A stretch of 64,000 bases of DNA from positions 9,752,893 to 9,816,892 of the forward strand of contig NC_014623.1 in NCBI RefSeq assembly GCF_000165485.1. Reading direction: 5' to 3'. The notes under the pieces are model-generated. The model was given only the letters and a program-made list of their open reading frames with translations. It was not told the origin of the DNA and made no database searches. The stretch's first letter is position 1. Every line of letters begins with the position of its first letter. Source of the stretch: Stigmatella aurantiaca DW4/3-1. Lineage in GTDB: Bacteria; Myxococcota; Myxococcia; Myxococcales; Myxococcaceae. This document shows positions 42,797-51,653 of the stretch, piece after piece. The position numbers were made by a program, and so were the translations under genes.

Positions 42797-44338
42797 TTAC
42801 TTGACGTTGACCGCCGCCCAGGCGGCGTTCACGGTGTTGTACTCGGTGCTGGTCGCGCCGTAGAGATCCTTGGCCGCGTTCAGGGTGGCCGTGCGCGCGG
42901 CGGCGTACTTGGTGCTCGACGTGAAGTACGTGGTGAGCGCGCGGTACCAGATCTTCCCGGCCTTGTCCTTGCCGATGCCCGTCACGGCCAAGCCGTTGCA
43001 GGTGGGGCTGGCCGGGGTGGCGTTGGAGCCCTGCGCCAGCAGGTAGAAGAAGTGGTTGCCGATGCCGCTGGAGGCATGGACATCGAGGCCGCCCACGCTG
43101 CTGGAGTAGCAGTCCGGCGACTTGCCATCCAGCGAGGGCTTGTGCATGTAGCGCAGCGCGTCCCCGGCCTTGCTCGGCGTGTAGATCTCCTCGCCGATGA
43201 GGAAGTCGCCCGGGTCATTGGCATTGGCGGCGTAGAACTCCACCAGCGAGCCAAAGATGTCGCTGGTCGACTCGTTGAGCCCTCCGGACTCGCCCGAGTA
43301 GACGAGGCCCGCGGTGCGGCTCGTCACGCCGTGGCTCATCTCATGGCCGGCCACATCCAGCGACGTGAGCGGGGTGAACGTGGTGCCGTCGCCATCCCCG
43401 TACGTCATGCAGAAGCAGCTGTCGGTCCAGAAGGCGTTGTTGTACCGGGTGCCGTAGTGCACGCGGCTGTAGCCCACGCCGCCCGTGCCGTTGATGCCGT
43501 TGCGGCCGTGGACGTTCTTGTAATAGTCGTACGTCACCTGCTGGCCGTAGTGGGCATCCACGCCCGCCGTCGCGGCATCCGTCGTGGCGCCGTTGCCCCA
43601 GACGTTGTCGGCGTCCGTGAAGACGGCGTTGGTCGCGTAGTTGACCGTGTAGAAGCTGCCGCGCGACACGTCACGCAGCTCGTACCCTCCGGAGATGGAG
43701 TTGGTACCGAGGGACACCGTTCCCGAGTAGAGCGACTTGCCCGTCCCCGTGGCGGCGGCGGTATGCACCCCCTCCCACTTCTCCCGGACCTGGCCCGTCT
43801 TCGCATCCACCAGGACGTGGAGCTCGCTCGGCGTGGCGCCGTCCTCCTGGAAGCCCTCCAGGATGGCCTCATAGGCCAGCACGGGGAGGTCCTCGCGCGC
43901 ATCGATGACCAGCTCCGCGCTGCCGGGACCTACGCGCTTGCCGGCGAAGACCTTCTCCGCGAGCACCACGGCCGCGGCGCCATCGAACACCGGCTTCACG
44001 TCCAGCCCGCGCAGGGAGGCCTGGCTGTTGAGGGAAACCGCCTTCAGGGCGCCCCCCTCGGACTGGTGCACCACGAAGTCACCACCGATGGTCCGCAGCC
44101 CCTTGTAGCGCTTGTCGAAGCGGACGTGCTCCTCGCCGTTGTCATCCTTGAAGACCGAGCGCACGACCAGCTCTTCCTCGGGGGTCCGCATGCCCAGGTT
44201 CTGCTGAGCGCGATTCACCGCGAGGGTGAGCTCCGTGCCATCGTTGACCTCTCGCGAGGAGGTCACCGTGGGGGAATCCGCTCCGTCACAACCAACCAGG
44301 GTCAACGTCGTCAGTGCAGCCAACCAGTGACGCTTCAT
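42797..44338 (-). CDS. M4 family (thermolysin-like) zinc metalloprotease, lipoprotein precursor
   Basis: 513 aa preproenzyme. The signal ends in a lipobox (TLTLVGCD, Cys17). A propeptide with the FTP fold (RSVFKDDNGEEHVRFDKRYK) and PepSY-like part leads to the catalytic domain: zinc motif HEMSH (about 331-335), GLNESTSDIFGSLVE with the third zinc ligand Glu, and the C-terminal SGIGNHFFYLLAQG. All catalytic residues seen are intact, so it should be an active secreted protease, fitting the predatory lifestyle of the group. ATG 44338 follows CGGAGCG. Its gene has its own terminator. Confidence 0.93.
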   Translation of the reverse strand: MKRHWLAALTTLTLVGCDGADSPTVTSSREVNDGTELTLAVNRAQQNLGMRTPEEELVVRSVFKDDNGEEHVRFDKRYKGLRTIGGDFVVHQSEGGALKAVSLNSQASLRGLDVKPVFDGAAAVVLAEKVFAGKRVGPGSAELVIDAREDLPVLAYEAILEGFQEDGATPSELHVLVDAKTGQVREKWEGVHTAAATGTGKSLYSGTVSLGTNSISGGYELRDVSRGSFYTVNYATNAVFTDADNVWGNGATTDAATAGVDAHYGQQVTYDYYKNVHGRNGINGTGGVGYSRVHYGTRYNNAFWTDSCFCMTYGDGDGTTFTPLTSLDVAGHEMSHGVTSRTAGLVYSGESGGLNESTSDIFGSLVEFYAANANDPGDFLIGEEIYTPSKAGDALRYMHKPSLDGKSPDCYSSSVGGLDVHASSGIGNHFFYLLAQGSNATPASPTCNGLAVTGIGKDKAGKIWYRALTTYFTSSTKYAAARTATLNAAKDLYGATSTEYNTVNAAWAAVNVK

Positions 44339-44873
44339 GTGAACGCTCCGGGGGATTACTGCGAGGCGCACCTCTTATACATGAAGTCCATTTTCTAGCA
44401 AAACAAGAATTGCATGGGAGACCAACCATCACCCTGATTCGGCCTGGCCGGTCCCCATGACCGCGCGGGGCGGCTGAGTGATGACAGCAGGGTTTGAAAC
44501 CGGCGGAGGGGTCGTGGGGCAGTGAGGACCGCGAATGCCAACCAGCCCCGTGTCATGTTGTTTGTCCTTCCGTGAGAGAGTTCACGCAAAGCCTATACGC
44601 TTCACCCAGAACGTCTGGGGGGCGTGTCTGCGCGAACCCAGACATGGAGCCTGAAGACTCGCGCGATGAATTCCAAAGCCGATCAAAAGAATTCACCCTT
44701 GGCTCGATGCGCATCTCGAAACGCGATGTCCACTTCATTGGACGGCGCTCTTCGTGGCCGCCCCCACTCACACCAAGAGTGCAATTCCACAGGCATCCGC
44801 TCTCGCGGTAGTCTGCGCACCGCGTCCCCGGGCCACCGGTGGGCGCTCCCTGACCGGCCCAGGAGCCTTTGCG
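44339..44873. other. 535-base divergent intergenic region
   Basis: It separates the leftward metalloprotease from the rightward acyl-CoA dehydrogenase and must carry both promoters. I looked for small ORFs: a 64-codon frame at 44395-44589 (minus) has no ribosome binding site and is rejected. Relatively AT-rich spots (44385-44415, and 44670-44700 with GAATTC twice) are possible promoter positions. No clear operator or RNA structure was found. Confidence 0.35.
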
Positions 44874-46691
44874 ATGTCGTCCTCCACGCCTCACTACAAG
44901 CCCAACCTGCGCGACCTTTACTTCAACCTCTTCGAGTTCCTCGACATCGGCCAGACCTCCCTGGGCAAGGGAACCTTTGGCGACCTCGACGAGACGGCGG
45001 CACGGCAAACCCTGGAAACGTTCGCCCACGTGGCCGTGAACGAGATCGCCCCCAGCTTCTCCGAGGCCGACCACCACCCGCCCTTGCTGAAGGACGGAGA
45101 GGTCACCCTGCCGCCGCTGCTCAGGCGCGCCGTCAAGGCGTTCTACGACTCAGGGATGAACCTGCTCGACTTGCCCACGCACATGGGGGGCCTGGGCGCT
45201 CCTCCCAGCCTGGGTTGGGCCGCCTTCGAGCTGATCGCGGGCGCCAACCCGGCCGCGGCCTTCTATGGCCTCGGCACGCTGGTGGCGCGCGTCATCGACA
45301 TGCTGGGCACCGAGTCCCAGAAGCGCCGCTACCTGCCCGCCATCAATGAGCGCCGGTGGATCGGCACCATGGTCCTCACCGAACCGGATGCCGGCAGTGA
45401 CGTGGGCGCCGCCCGCACCCGGGCCCGCCACGTGGGTGGCGACGTGTGGGAAATCGAGGGCGTGAAGCGCTTCATCACCAGCGGGGAACACGACGCCTCG
45501 GAGAACATCGTGAACATGGTGCTCGCGCGTCCCGAGGGCGCGGGGCCCGGCACCAAGGGCCTGTCGCTCTTCATCGTCCCCAAGTTCTGGGTCGAAGAGG
45601 ACGGCCGGATGGGCGAGCGCAACGGGGTGGTGTGCACCAACCTGGAAAAGAAGATGGGCATCAAGGGCTCCGTCACCTGCGAGCTGACCTTCGGGGACGG
45701 AAAGCCCGCCCGCGGTCTGCTCGTGGGCGAGGTGCACGAGGGCATCCGCCAGATGTTCCACATCATCGAGCAGGCGCGCATGGGCGTCGGCATCAAGTCC
45801 ATGGCCACCCTGTCCACCGCCTACCTCAACGCGCTGGCCTTCACGCGGGAGCGCGTCCAGGGCTCGGACTTGCTCGCCGCGCGCGACAAGACGGCCCCCC
45901 GCGTGCCCATCCACCGCCACCCGGATGTGCGCCGGATGCTGATGGCACAGAAGGCCCACGCCGAAGGCATGCGCGCGCTGATCCTCTTCACCGCCTCCAT
46001 CCAGGACCAGGTCGCCCTCAAGGGCGGACACCGGGCCACCGAGGCCGCCGAGCTGGACGCCATCAACGACCTGCTGCTGCCGCTCGTGAAGGGCTACTGC
46101 TCGGAGAAGGCCTACGAGCTCCTGGCCGTGTCCCTCCAGTGCCTGGGAGGCTCGGGCTACCTGACCGACTACCCCATCGAGCAGTACGTCCGGGACCAGA
46201 AGATCGACTCGCTCTACGAGGGCACCACGCACATCCAGGCCCTGGACCTGCTCCTGCGCAAGGTGGCACGGGATGGCGGTGCGACGCTCCAGGGGCTGCT
46301 CGGGCGGGTGCGCCAGACCGCGGACTCGGACCTCGGCGGCAAGGACCTCGCCGAGGAGCGGGCCGCGTTGGGCCAGGCGCTGACGGACGTGGAGACGATG
46401 CTCGGCGCGCTGATGGGCAAACTGGGTGAGTCGCTCTACCACGTCGGCTTTCAGGGCAACCGGGTGCTCATGGCCGTGGCGGAACTTTTCATCGGCTGGC
46501 TGCTCGTTCAGCATTCGGCCGTGGCGTTGGAGCGCATCCAGAGCCATGCCTCGGATAAGGCTTTCTACGAGGGCAAACGGGCGTCGGCGCGTTGGTTCTG
46601 CCGGGAGGTTCTGCCAGGCCTGTCCCATGCCGCCCGCATGGTCGAGCGGAGCACGCTGGATTTGATGGATGTGCCCGAAGAATCCTTTTGA
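44874..46691 (+). CDS. Acyl-CoA dehydrogenase (FadE-like, long form with C-terminal domain)
   Basis: 605 aa, FAD flavoprotein catalysing alpha-beta desaturation of acyl-CoA. Seen: the N-terminal helical domain; the middle beta domain with GTMVLTEPDAGSDVGAARTR and EGVKRFITSGEHD; a KKMGIKGSVTCELTF block; and the C-terminal helical domain with CLGGSGYLTDYPIEQYVRDQ and DSLYEGTTHIQALDLLLRK, whose Glu is the likely catalytic base. An extra C-terminal segment (about 480-605) is typical of the long FadE5/AidB-like group. ATG 44874 follows AGGAG; longer frames are rejected. The DES1-like desaturase follows 91 bases later with its own ribosome binding site. Confidence 0.9.
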   Translation: MSSSTPHYKPNLRDLYFNLFEFLDIGQTSLGKGTFGDLDETAARQTLETFAHVAVNEIAPSFSEADHHPPLLKDGEVTLPPLLRRAVKAFYDSGMNLLDLPTHMGGLGAPPSLGWAAFELIAGANPAAAFYGLGTLVARVIDMLGTESQKRRYLPAINERRWIGTMVLTEPDAGSDVGAARTRARHVGGDVWEIEGVKRFITSGEHDASENIVNMVLARPEGAGPGTKGLSLFIVPKFWVEEDGRMGERNGVVCTNLEKKMGIKGSVTCELTFGDGKPARGLLVGEVHEGIRQMFHIIEQARMGVGIKSMATLSTAYLNALAFTRERVQGSDLLAARDKTAPRVPIHRHPDVRRMLMAQKAHAEGMRALILFTASIQDQVALKGGHRATEAAELDAINDLLLPLVKGYCSEKAYELLAVSLQCLGGSGYLTDYPIEQYVRDQKIDSLYEGTTHIQALDLLLRKVARDGGATLQGLLGRVRQTADSDLGGKDLAEERAALGQALTDVETMLGALMGKLGESLYHVGFQGNRVLMAVAELFIGWLLVQHSAVALERIQSHASDKAFYEGKRASARWFCREVLPGLSHAARMVERSTLDLMDVPEESF

Positions 46692-46782
46692 TTCCGATGG
46701 GTTCTACGTGCCAGGCAATCCACGTTGACTTACCCGGTCTGGCAGTAGAGCCTGCGCTCTCCGCGTGAACCCTGGAGGTCCG

Positions 46783-47829
46783 ATGTCCAGCAGCAAGCCG
46801 GCCCCCACCGAGTACGAGGTGGTACAGGAGCCTGAGCCGCACCCGGCCCGCACGGCCCGCATTCTCAAGGCGCACCCGGAGGTGCGCAAACTCTTCGGGC
46901 GCACCCCCGCCACCGCCTTGCTCGTGCCGCTGATCCTCGTGCTCCAGTTCGGCATGGCCTATGCGGTGAGGGATCAGCCTTGGTGGGTCATCGTCCTGGC
47001 GGCGTACACGCTGGGCGCGCTGGTGAACAACACCTGCTACGTCGTCATCCACGAGGCCACGCACAGCCTCATCTTCAAGGGACGGGCGGCCAACCTGCTG
47101 ACGGCCATCGGGGCGGACCTGGTGCACGTCATCCCCTCGGCGGCCACCTTCACCCGCTTCCACCTGGTCCACCACCGGCACCAGGGCGAGTTCGATCTGG
47201 ACGCGGACCTTCCCTCGCATGCCGAGGCGAAGCTGGTGGGCAACAGCACCCTCATGAAGGCGCTGTGGATCACCTTCTTCCCGCTCATGCAGGCGCTGCG
47301 GATGCCGCGCTTCTCCAAGCTCATCTCCTTCTGGGAGCCGTGGACGGTGGTCAACGCCGTGGCGGTGTTCTCGGTGGACGCGGCGGTGTTCTTCCTGATG
47401 GGGCCGTGGGCTTTCCTCTACATTGTGCTGAGCATCTTCTTCTCCATCGGCCTGCACCCGCTGGGCGGACGGATGATCCAGGAGCACTTCGTCATCTCCC
47501 ATCCACAGGAGACGTACTCGTACTACGGCCCGTTGAACATCAGCGCGCTGAACGTGGGCTACCACAATGAGCACCACGACTTCTCCGCGGTGCCTTGGAA
47601 CCGGCTGCCCGAGGTCAAGGCCCTGGCGCCCGAGTTCTACGACACCCTGGTGTCGCACCGCTCGTGGACGGGCGTGCTGGTGAAGTTCATCACGGATCCG
47701 TCGATGAGCCTCTACAGCCGCATCACCCGGCCAGGAGGCGTCAAGCGCCGGGTCCTCACCGGCGGCGTGGGCCGCGTGCCGGATTCGGTCGCCTCGCTCG
47801 ACCAGCCCCCGGTCCAGCCCGCCGCTTAG
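46783..47829 (+). CDS. Sphingolipid delta-4 desaturase (DES1/DEGS-like) homologue
   Basis: 348 aa integral membrane di-iron desaturase. The three His boxes are HEATH (in YVVIHEATHSLIF), HLVHHRHQGEFDLDADLP and NEHHDF. The region around the last box, ETYSYYGPLN then NVGYHNEHHDF, followed by EFYDTL, SW and SLYSRI, is the pattern of eukaryotic dihydroceramide delta-4 desaturases rather than ordinary acyl-CoA or phospholipid desaturases. Expected reaction: introduction of a 4,5-trans double bond in the long-chain base of dihydroceramide, with O2 and an electron donor. ATG 46783 follows TGGAGG. A strong terminator ends the gene. Together with the inositol operon this argues for ceramide-based lipids in the organism. 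Confidence 0.85.
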   Translation: MSSSKPAPTEYEVVQEPEPHPARTARILKAHPEVRKLFGRTPATALLVPLILVLQFGMAYAVRDQPWWVIVLAAYTLGALVNNTCYVVIHEATHSLIFKGRAANLLTAIGADLVHVIPSAATFTRFHLVHHRHQGEFDLDADLPSHAEAKLVGNSTLMKALWITFFPLMQALRMPRFSKLISFWEPWTVVNAVAVFSVDAAVFFLMGPWAFLYIVLSIFFSIGLHPLGGRMIQEHFVISHPQETYSYYGPLNISALNVGYHNEHHDFSAVPWNRLPEVKALAPEFYDTLVSHRSWTGVLVKFITDPSMSLYSRITRPGGVKRRVLTGGVGRVPDSVASLDQPPVQPAA

Positions 47830-47880
47830 GCGGTCCCGTCTCACGGCGGGCCCCTTTCACAGTCCGCGCCGTCGCACATC

Positions 47881-47911
47881 AGGCCCGTGGCAGTCGCCAC
47901 GGGCCTTTTTC
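47881..47911 (+). terminator. Strong Rho-independent terminator
   Basis: AGGCCCGTGG (47881-47890) pairs perfectly with CCACGGGCCT (47897-47906) around a six-base loop, followed by TTTTC. It lies 51 bases after the desaturase stop and 28 bases before the iorA-like start. Confidence 0.9.
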
Positions 47912-47933
47912 GATCTCAGAGGGAGAGGCCCAG

Positions 47934-48401
47934 ATGGCCTTCAAGCTGACCATCAACGGCAAGACCCATGTCATCGAGTCTGAAGAGGACACCCCGCTCC
48001 TCTACGTCCTGCGGGACGAGCTGGGCCTGAACGGGGCGAAGTACGGCTGCGGCGTGGGCCAATGTGGCGCCTGCACGGTGCTCCGGGAAGGCGCACCGCT
48101 GCGCTCCTGCATCGTCCCCGCCGCGTCGCTGAGTGGGCACCCGATCACCACCCTCGAAGGGCTGCGGGCTCCGGATGGCACGCTCCACGCTCTCCAGAAG
48201 GCCTTCCTGGCCGAGCAGGCCGGCCAATGCGCCTACTGCATCCCGGGGATGATCCTCGCGGCGGAGGCGCTGCTGCGAGCGACCCCCCAGCCCTCCGAGA
48301 TGGAGATCCGCGCCGCGCTGGACTCCCACTTGTGCCGATGCGGCTCACACAACCGCATCGTGCGCGCCATTCAGCGTGCCGCGAAGGAGGTGGCCGGATG
48401 A
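47934..48401 (+). CDS. (2Fe-2S)-binding subunit of a molybdenum hydroxylase (isoquinoline 1-oxidoreductase alpha type)
   Basis: 155 aa with two 2Fe-2S clusters: the plant-ferredoxin-like C-x4-C-x2-C in YGCGVGQCGACTV plus a later Cys (RSC), and a helical C-terminal domain with CAYCIPGM and HLCRCGSHNRI. It passes electrons from the molybdenum centre of the partner subunit. No FAD subunit gene is present, which fits the two-subunit IorAB group that gives electrons to a cytochrome rather than to NAD. ATG 47934 follows GGGAGAG. Its stop overlaps the next ATG by four bases. Confidence 0.9.
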   Translation: MAFKLTINGKTHVIESEEDTPLLYVLRDELGLNGAKYGCGVGQCGACTVLREGAPLRSCIVPAASLSGHPITTLEGLRAPDGTLHALQKAFLAEQAGQCAYCIPGMILAAEALLRATPQPSEMEIRAALDSHLCRCGSHNRIVRAIQRAAKEVAG

Positions 48402-50623
48402 GTGCGCCTTTGAAGCGTCGCACCCTCCTCCAGGGCTCACTGGTCCTGACCTTCTCCCTGGCGGCGAGCCCACGCGCCTGGGGCGCGGCAGGAGGACCGA
48501 AGCCATTGCCCGGCAGCTTGGAGAACAACCCCCAGCTCGATGCCTGGCTGCACCTGGGCGCGGACGGCTCCGTCACGCTGAAGACGGGCAAGGTGGAACT
48601 CGGCCAGGGCGTGCTGACGGCCCTCGGGCAGATCTGCGCGGATGAGCTGGATGTCGAGCTGTCGCGGCTGATCCTCGTCTCCGGAGACACCCAACGTTCT
48701 CCCAACGAGGGGCCCACGGCGGGCAGCATGTCCATCTCCCACGGGGGCCTGGCCGTGCGCCACGCCGCCGCCGAGGTTCGCGCCCTCCTCTTGGCCATGG
48801 CCAGCAAGCGGCTGGGTGTGCCGGCCGCGCGGTTGGCGGTGCGGGATGGGACGATTACCGCTCCCTCGGGAAAGGGCTCCGTCACCTACTGGAGCCTGCT
48901 CGGGGGACGCATGCTGGAGCGCCAGGCCTCCGGCACCGTGAAGCCCAAGGCCCCCTCCGAGCGCCGGTATACCGGCCAGTCCGTGCCTCGACTCGACCTG
49001 CCCGCCAAGCTCACGGGAGAAACGAGCTTCGTTCAGGACTTCAGGCCCCCGAACCTGGTGCATGGCCGCGTGGTTCGAGCCCCCTCCCAAGGCGCAGTGC
49101 TCCTAGGGACGGATGCCGCCTCCGTGGAGCGCATGCCGGGGGTCCTGCGGGTGGTGCGCAACGGCCACTTCCTGGGCGTCATCGCCACCGGAGAGTGGCA
49201 AGCCATCCAGGCCTCCGCCGCCCTGGCACGCAGCGCCCGGTGGCAGGAGCAGGCCAACCTCCCAGCGGACCCCTACACCTGGTTGCAGCGCCAGCCCGCG
49301 CAGGACACGGTCATCCAGGACCTCGCGCGGCCGGGTGGTGCGGCTCCCGCCAAGACCTTGGAGGCCAGCTACCGCCGTCCCTACCAGCTCCACGGCTCCA
49401 TCGGCCCGTCGTGTGCGGTGGCGGAATGGAATGGCGAGGCCCTGACCGTCTACACCCACAGCCAGACCATCTTCGACACCACGAAAGCGATCGCGAAGAT
49501 GCTGGGCCTGCCGGAAGACTCCGTGCACGGGAAGCATCTGCCGGGCGCGGGCTGCTATGGCCACAACGGCGCGGATGACGTGGCGGCGGACGCCGCGCTC
49601 CTGGCCCACGCCCTGCCCGGCCGCGCGGTTCGCGTGCAGTGGTCACGCCAGGATGAGCACACCTGTGAACCCTCTGGCTCCGCCATGGTGACGAAGGTCC
49701 GGGCCAACGTGGGGGCCAACGGAGACGTGCTCGACTGGGCGTATGAGCTCTGGTCCAACCCCCACTCCACCCGGCCAGGGGGAAACCCCGGCAACCTGCT
49801 CGCGGGCCGCTCACTGGCGAAGCCCTTTGCCATGCCGGTCCCGAGGAACAGTGGGCCACCCAATTACGCCGCCGACCGGAACGCCATCCCGCTCTACGCT
49901 TTTCCCGGCCAGCGCGTCACCACGCACCTCGTGACCGAGATGCCCGTGCGCGTCTCCTCCCATCGCGGCCTCGGCGCCTACGCCAACGTCTTCTCCATCG
50001 AGTCCTTCATGGACGAGCTGGCCCATGCGGCGGGCGCGGACCCGGTCGAATACCGGCTCCGCCAGCTCCAAGACGAACGGGCCCAAGCCGTCATCCGCAA
50101 GGCGGCGGAACGCTTTGGTTGGACGGCGTTTGAACGCAAACCCCACCACGGCCGAGGCATCGGTTTCGCACGCTACAAGAACCTCGCGAGCTATTGCGCC
50201 GTCTGCCTGGAAGTCGTCATCGAGCCAGACAGCCACGCGATCCGGACCGTGCGCGCCGTGCTCGCCGCCGACGCGGGCGAAGTCGTCAACCCGGATGGAA
50301 TCCGCAACCAGCTCGAAGGAGGGCTGATCCAATCCCTCAGCTGGAGCCTGAAGGAAGCGGTCCGCCACGACGGCCGCCGCATCCTCTCGCGCGACTGGAG
50401 CAGCTATCCGATCCTCACCTTCTCGGAGGTGCCTCCGGTGGAGATCGAACTCATCGACCATCCCGGAGAGCCCTTCCTGGGGGCGGGGGAAGCCTCTCAA
50501 GGCCCCACTGCCGCCGCCTTGGCCAACGCTGTCTTCGACGCCACGGGCCGCCGTGTCCGTGAGCTTCCGTTGACCCCAGAGCGGCTGAAGTCCACGCCGC
50601 CCAGTCAGCGCGCGGGGCAGTGA
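48398..50623 (+). CDS. Molybdopterin-binding subunit of aldehyde/isoquinoline oxidoreductase (IorB type)
   Basis: 741 aa. Twin-arginine-type signal at the N terminus (KRRTLLQGSLVLTFSLAASP), so the enzyme is exported folded to the periplasm. It has the IorB-type order: KTGKVELGQGVLTALGQI, EGPTAGSMSISHGG, GAGCYGHNGADDVAADAALL, VSSHRGLGAYANVFSIESFM, and near the end FLGAGEASQGPTAAALANAV with the likely catalytic Glu. It should hydroxylate an aldehyde or N-heterocycle; the substrate cannot be told from sequence. Overlap with the 2Fe-2S subunit gene shows coupling. Its 3' end overlaps by 19 bases the convergent gene for a c-type cytochrome, a plausible electron acceptor. Confidence 0.9.
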   Translation: MSAPLKRRTLLQGSLVLTFSLAASPRAWGAAGGPKPLPGSLENNPQLDAWLHLGADGSVTLKTGKVELGQGVLTALGQICADELDVELSRLILVSGDTQRSPNEGPTAGSMSISHGGLAVRHAAAEVRALLLAMASKRLGVPAARLAVRDGTITAPSGKGSVTYWSLLGGRMLERQASGTVKPKAPSERRYTGQSVPRLDLPAKLTGETSFVQDFRPPNLVHGRVVRAPSQGAVLLGTDAASVERMPGVLRVVRNGHFLGVIATGEWQAIQASAALARSARWQEQANLPADPYTWLQRQPAQDTVIQDLARPGGAAPAKTLEASYRRPYQLHGSIGPSCAVAEWNGEALTVYTHSQTIFDTTKAIAKMLGLPEDSVHGKHLPGAGCYGHNGADDVAADAALLAHALPGRAVRVQWSRQDEHTCEPSGSAMVTKVRANVGANGDVLDWAYELWSNPHSTRPGGNPGNLLAGRSLAKPFAMPVPRNSGPPNYAADRNAIPLYAFPGQRVTTHLVTEMPVRVSSHRGLGAYANVFSIESFMDELAHAAGADPVEYRLRQLQDERAQAVIRKAAERFGWTAFERKPHHGRGIGFARYKNLASYCAVCLEVVIEPDSHAIRTVRAVLAADAGEVVNPDGIRNQLEGGLIQSLSWSLKEAVRHDGRRILSRDWSSYPILTFSEVPPVEIELIDHPGEPFLGAGEASQGPTAAALANAVFDATGRRVRELPLTPERLKSTPPSQRAGQ

Positions 50624-51273
50624 GCACCGGTGTCGATCCAGGCCCGGATCAGCTCACCGAACTCCTTCTGTGTCCCAGGGACCGGCTGACGTCCCTCCCC
50701 GGGCGCCCACCCCCAGCCCACCAGGACGTCCTCGGCCATGTGGTGATGGATGAACGCCAGGTCATGGCCTCCGTTGCGCTGGGGGTCCTTGAGCTGCTCG
50801 CAGATCTCCCCCAGCGATTTGCCGATCCACGCCATCTCGACGGGGGCCAAAGCCCACTTCGGATTGCCCGGGATGCTCTGAAGGGTCTCTCCCACCAACC
50901 GGGTATTGGCCACCTGATGGCATGACGCGCAGGGAAGACCGGGCATGCCGTGCCCCTTGGCGCCCCCCGTCACGTGCGGCACATGCGGGCGCTGCTCCAA
51001 TCCCTGCCGGGGGACACCGTCCGGCGGGTGGCAGTTGGTGCAGCGCGGATGGGTGATGACGCGGCCCGCCTCGGTGAAAAGCGCGACTGAGCGGGCCTTC
51101 GCATCTTCGATGGATGCGAAGCGGGACACGGGCTGAAGGGGAGGATTCGTCCCGGTCTCGGTTCGCTCCCAAGGAGCGGGCCCCGCGGGGGCTGGCTCCC
51201 GGGTCTTGCCCTTGCAGCCCACCAGCGCCAGGGCCAAACCCAACGCCAGAAGAACGGAAGGAAGGGTCTTCAT
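50605..51273 (-). CDS. c-type cytochrome lipoprotein with two CxxCH motifs
   Basis: 222 aa. The signal ends in a lipobox (LALALVGCKG, Cys20). Two heme-attachment motifs, CTNCH and CASCH, are about 40 residues apart, with distal His/Met candidates (HGMPGLP, HDLAFIHHHMAEDVLVGW). It is therefore probably a periplasmic diheme cytochrome. It converges with, and overlaps by 19 bases, the periplasmic molybdenum hydroxylase gene, so electron transfer from that enzyme is plausible (inference). Its ATG overlaps the stop of the DUF3037 gene by four bases, so it is in one transcript with DUF3037 and the HipA-like kinase. Confidence 0.8.
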   Translation of the reverse strand: MKTLPSVLLALGLALALVGCKGKTREPAPAGPAPWERTETGTNPPLQPVSRFASIEDAKARSVALFTEAGRVITHPRCTNCHPPDGVPRQGLEQRPHVPHVTGGAKGHGMPGLPCASCHQVANTRLVGETLQSIPGNPKWALAPVEMAWIGKSLGEICEQLKDPQRNGGHDLAFIHHHMAEDVLVGWGWAPGEGRQPVPGTQKEFGELIRAWIDTGAHCPAR

Positions 51274-51653
51274 CGCACCATTCGCTCCATCAAATGCTCC
51301 AGGGCCCGGTCCGGAGCCTCGCACAGCCCCGAGTGCACCGGAGACGTTTGGAGAATGGTGCTGCGCGGCGCCACCAACCAATGCCACCGCTCCTTCTGGG
51401 GCAACTGTCCAATGGGACCCGCGCCCCGGCCTCCCGCGCAGATGCGCGGAATGCTCTCCAGGTGGCCACGCACCAGCTCCATGTCCACCTCCGGCGCCAG
51501 CGCGGCCAGCCGCTTCTCATCCAGTTCCACCCGGGCCGCCAGGAAGCGGCTCGTGAGGCAATAAAGGATGACGCCCGCGTTGATGAACTCTCCCCGCTCC
51601 ACGCGCGGCACCACCCGCACGATGGCGTAATCAAACGAGCTGCGCGCGTGCAC
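51270..51653 (-). CDS. DUF3037 protein
   Basis: 127 aa with the DUF3037 pattern: FDYAIVRVVPRVERGEFINA, GVILYCLTSRFLAARVELD, LLxLAPEVDMELVRGHLES and a final HSGLCEAPDRALEHLMERMV. DUF3037 genes are commonly paired with HipA-like kinase genes, and that is the case here: the GTG start at 51653 lies inside the 3' end of the HipA-like gene (23-base overlap), with an excellent AGGAGG. A longer frame from 51770 is rejected. Function unknown; an adaptor or regulator of the kinase is inferred. Confidence 0.8.
   Translation of the reverse strand: MHARSSFDYAIVRVVPRVERGEFINAGVILYCLTSRFLAARVELDEKRLAALAPEVDMELVRGHLESIPRICAGGRGAGPIGQLPQKERWHWLVAPRSTILQTSPVHSGLCEAPDRALEHLMERMVR

Noticed and set aside
44395-44589. 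A 64-codon minus-strand frame in the protease/dehydrogenase gap
   Set aside because: No Shine-Dalgarno, no recognisable composition; considered random.
46725-46755. TTGACT as a -35 element before the desaturase
   Set aside because: No acceptable -10 hexamer at 16-18 bases, so a promoter is not claimed.
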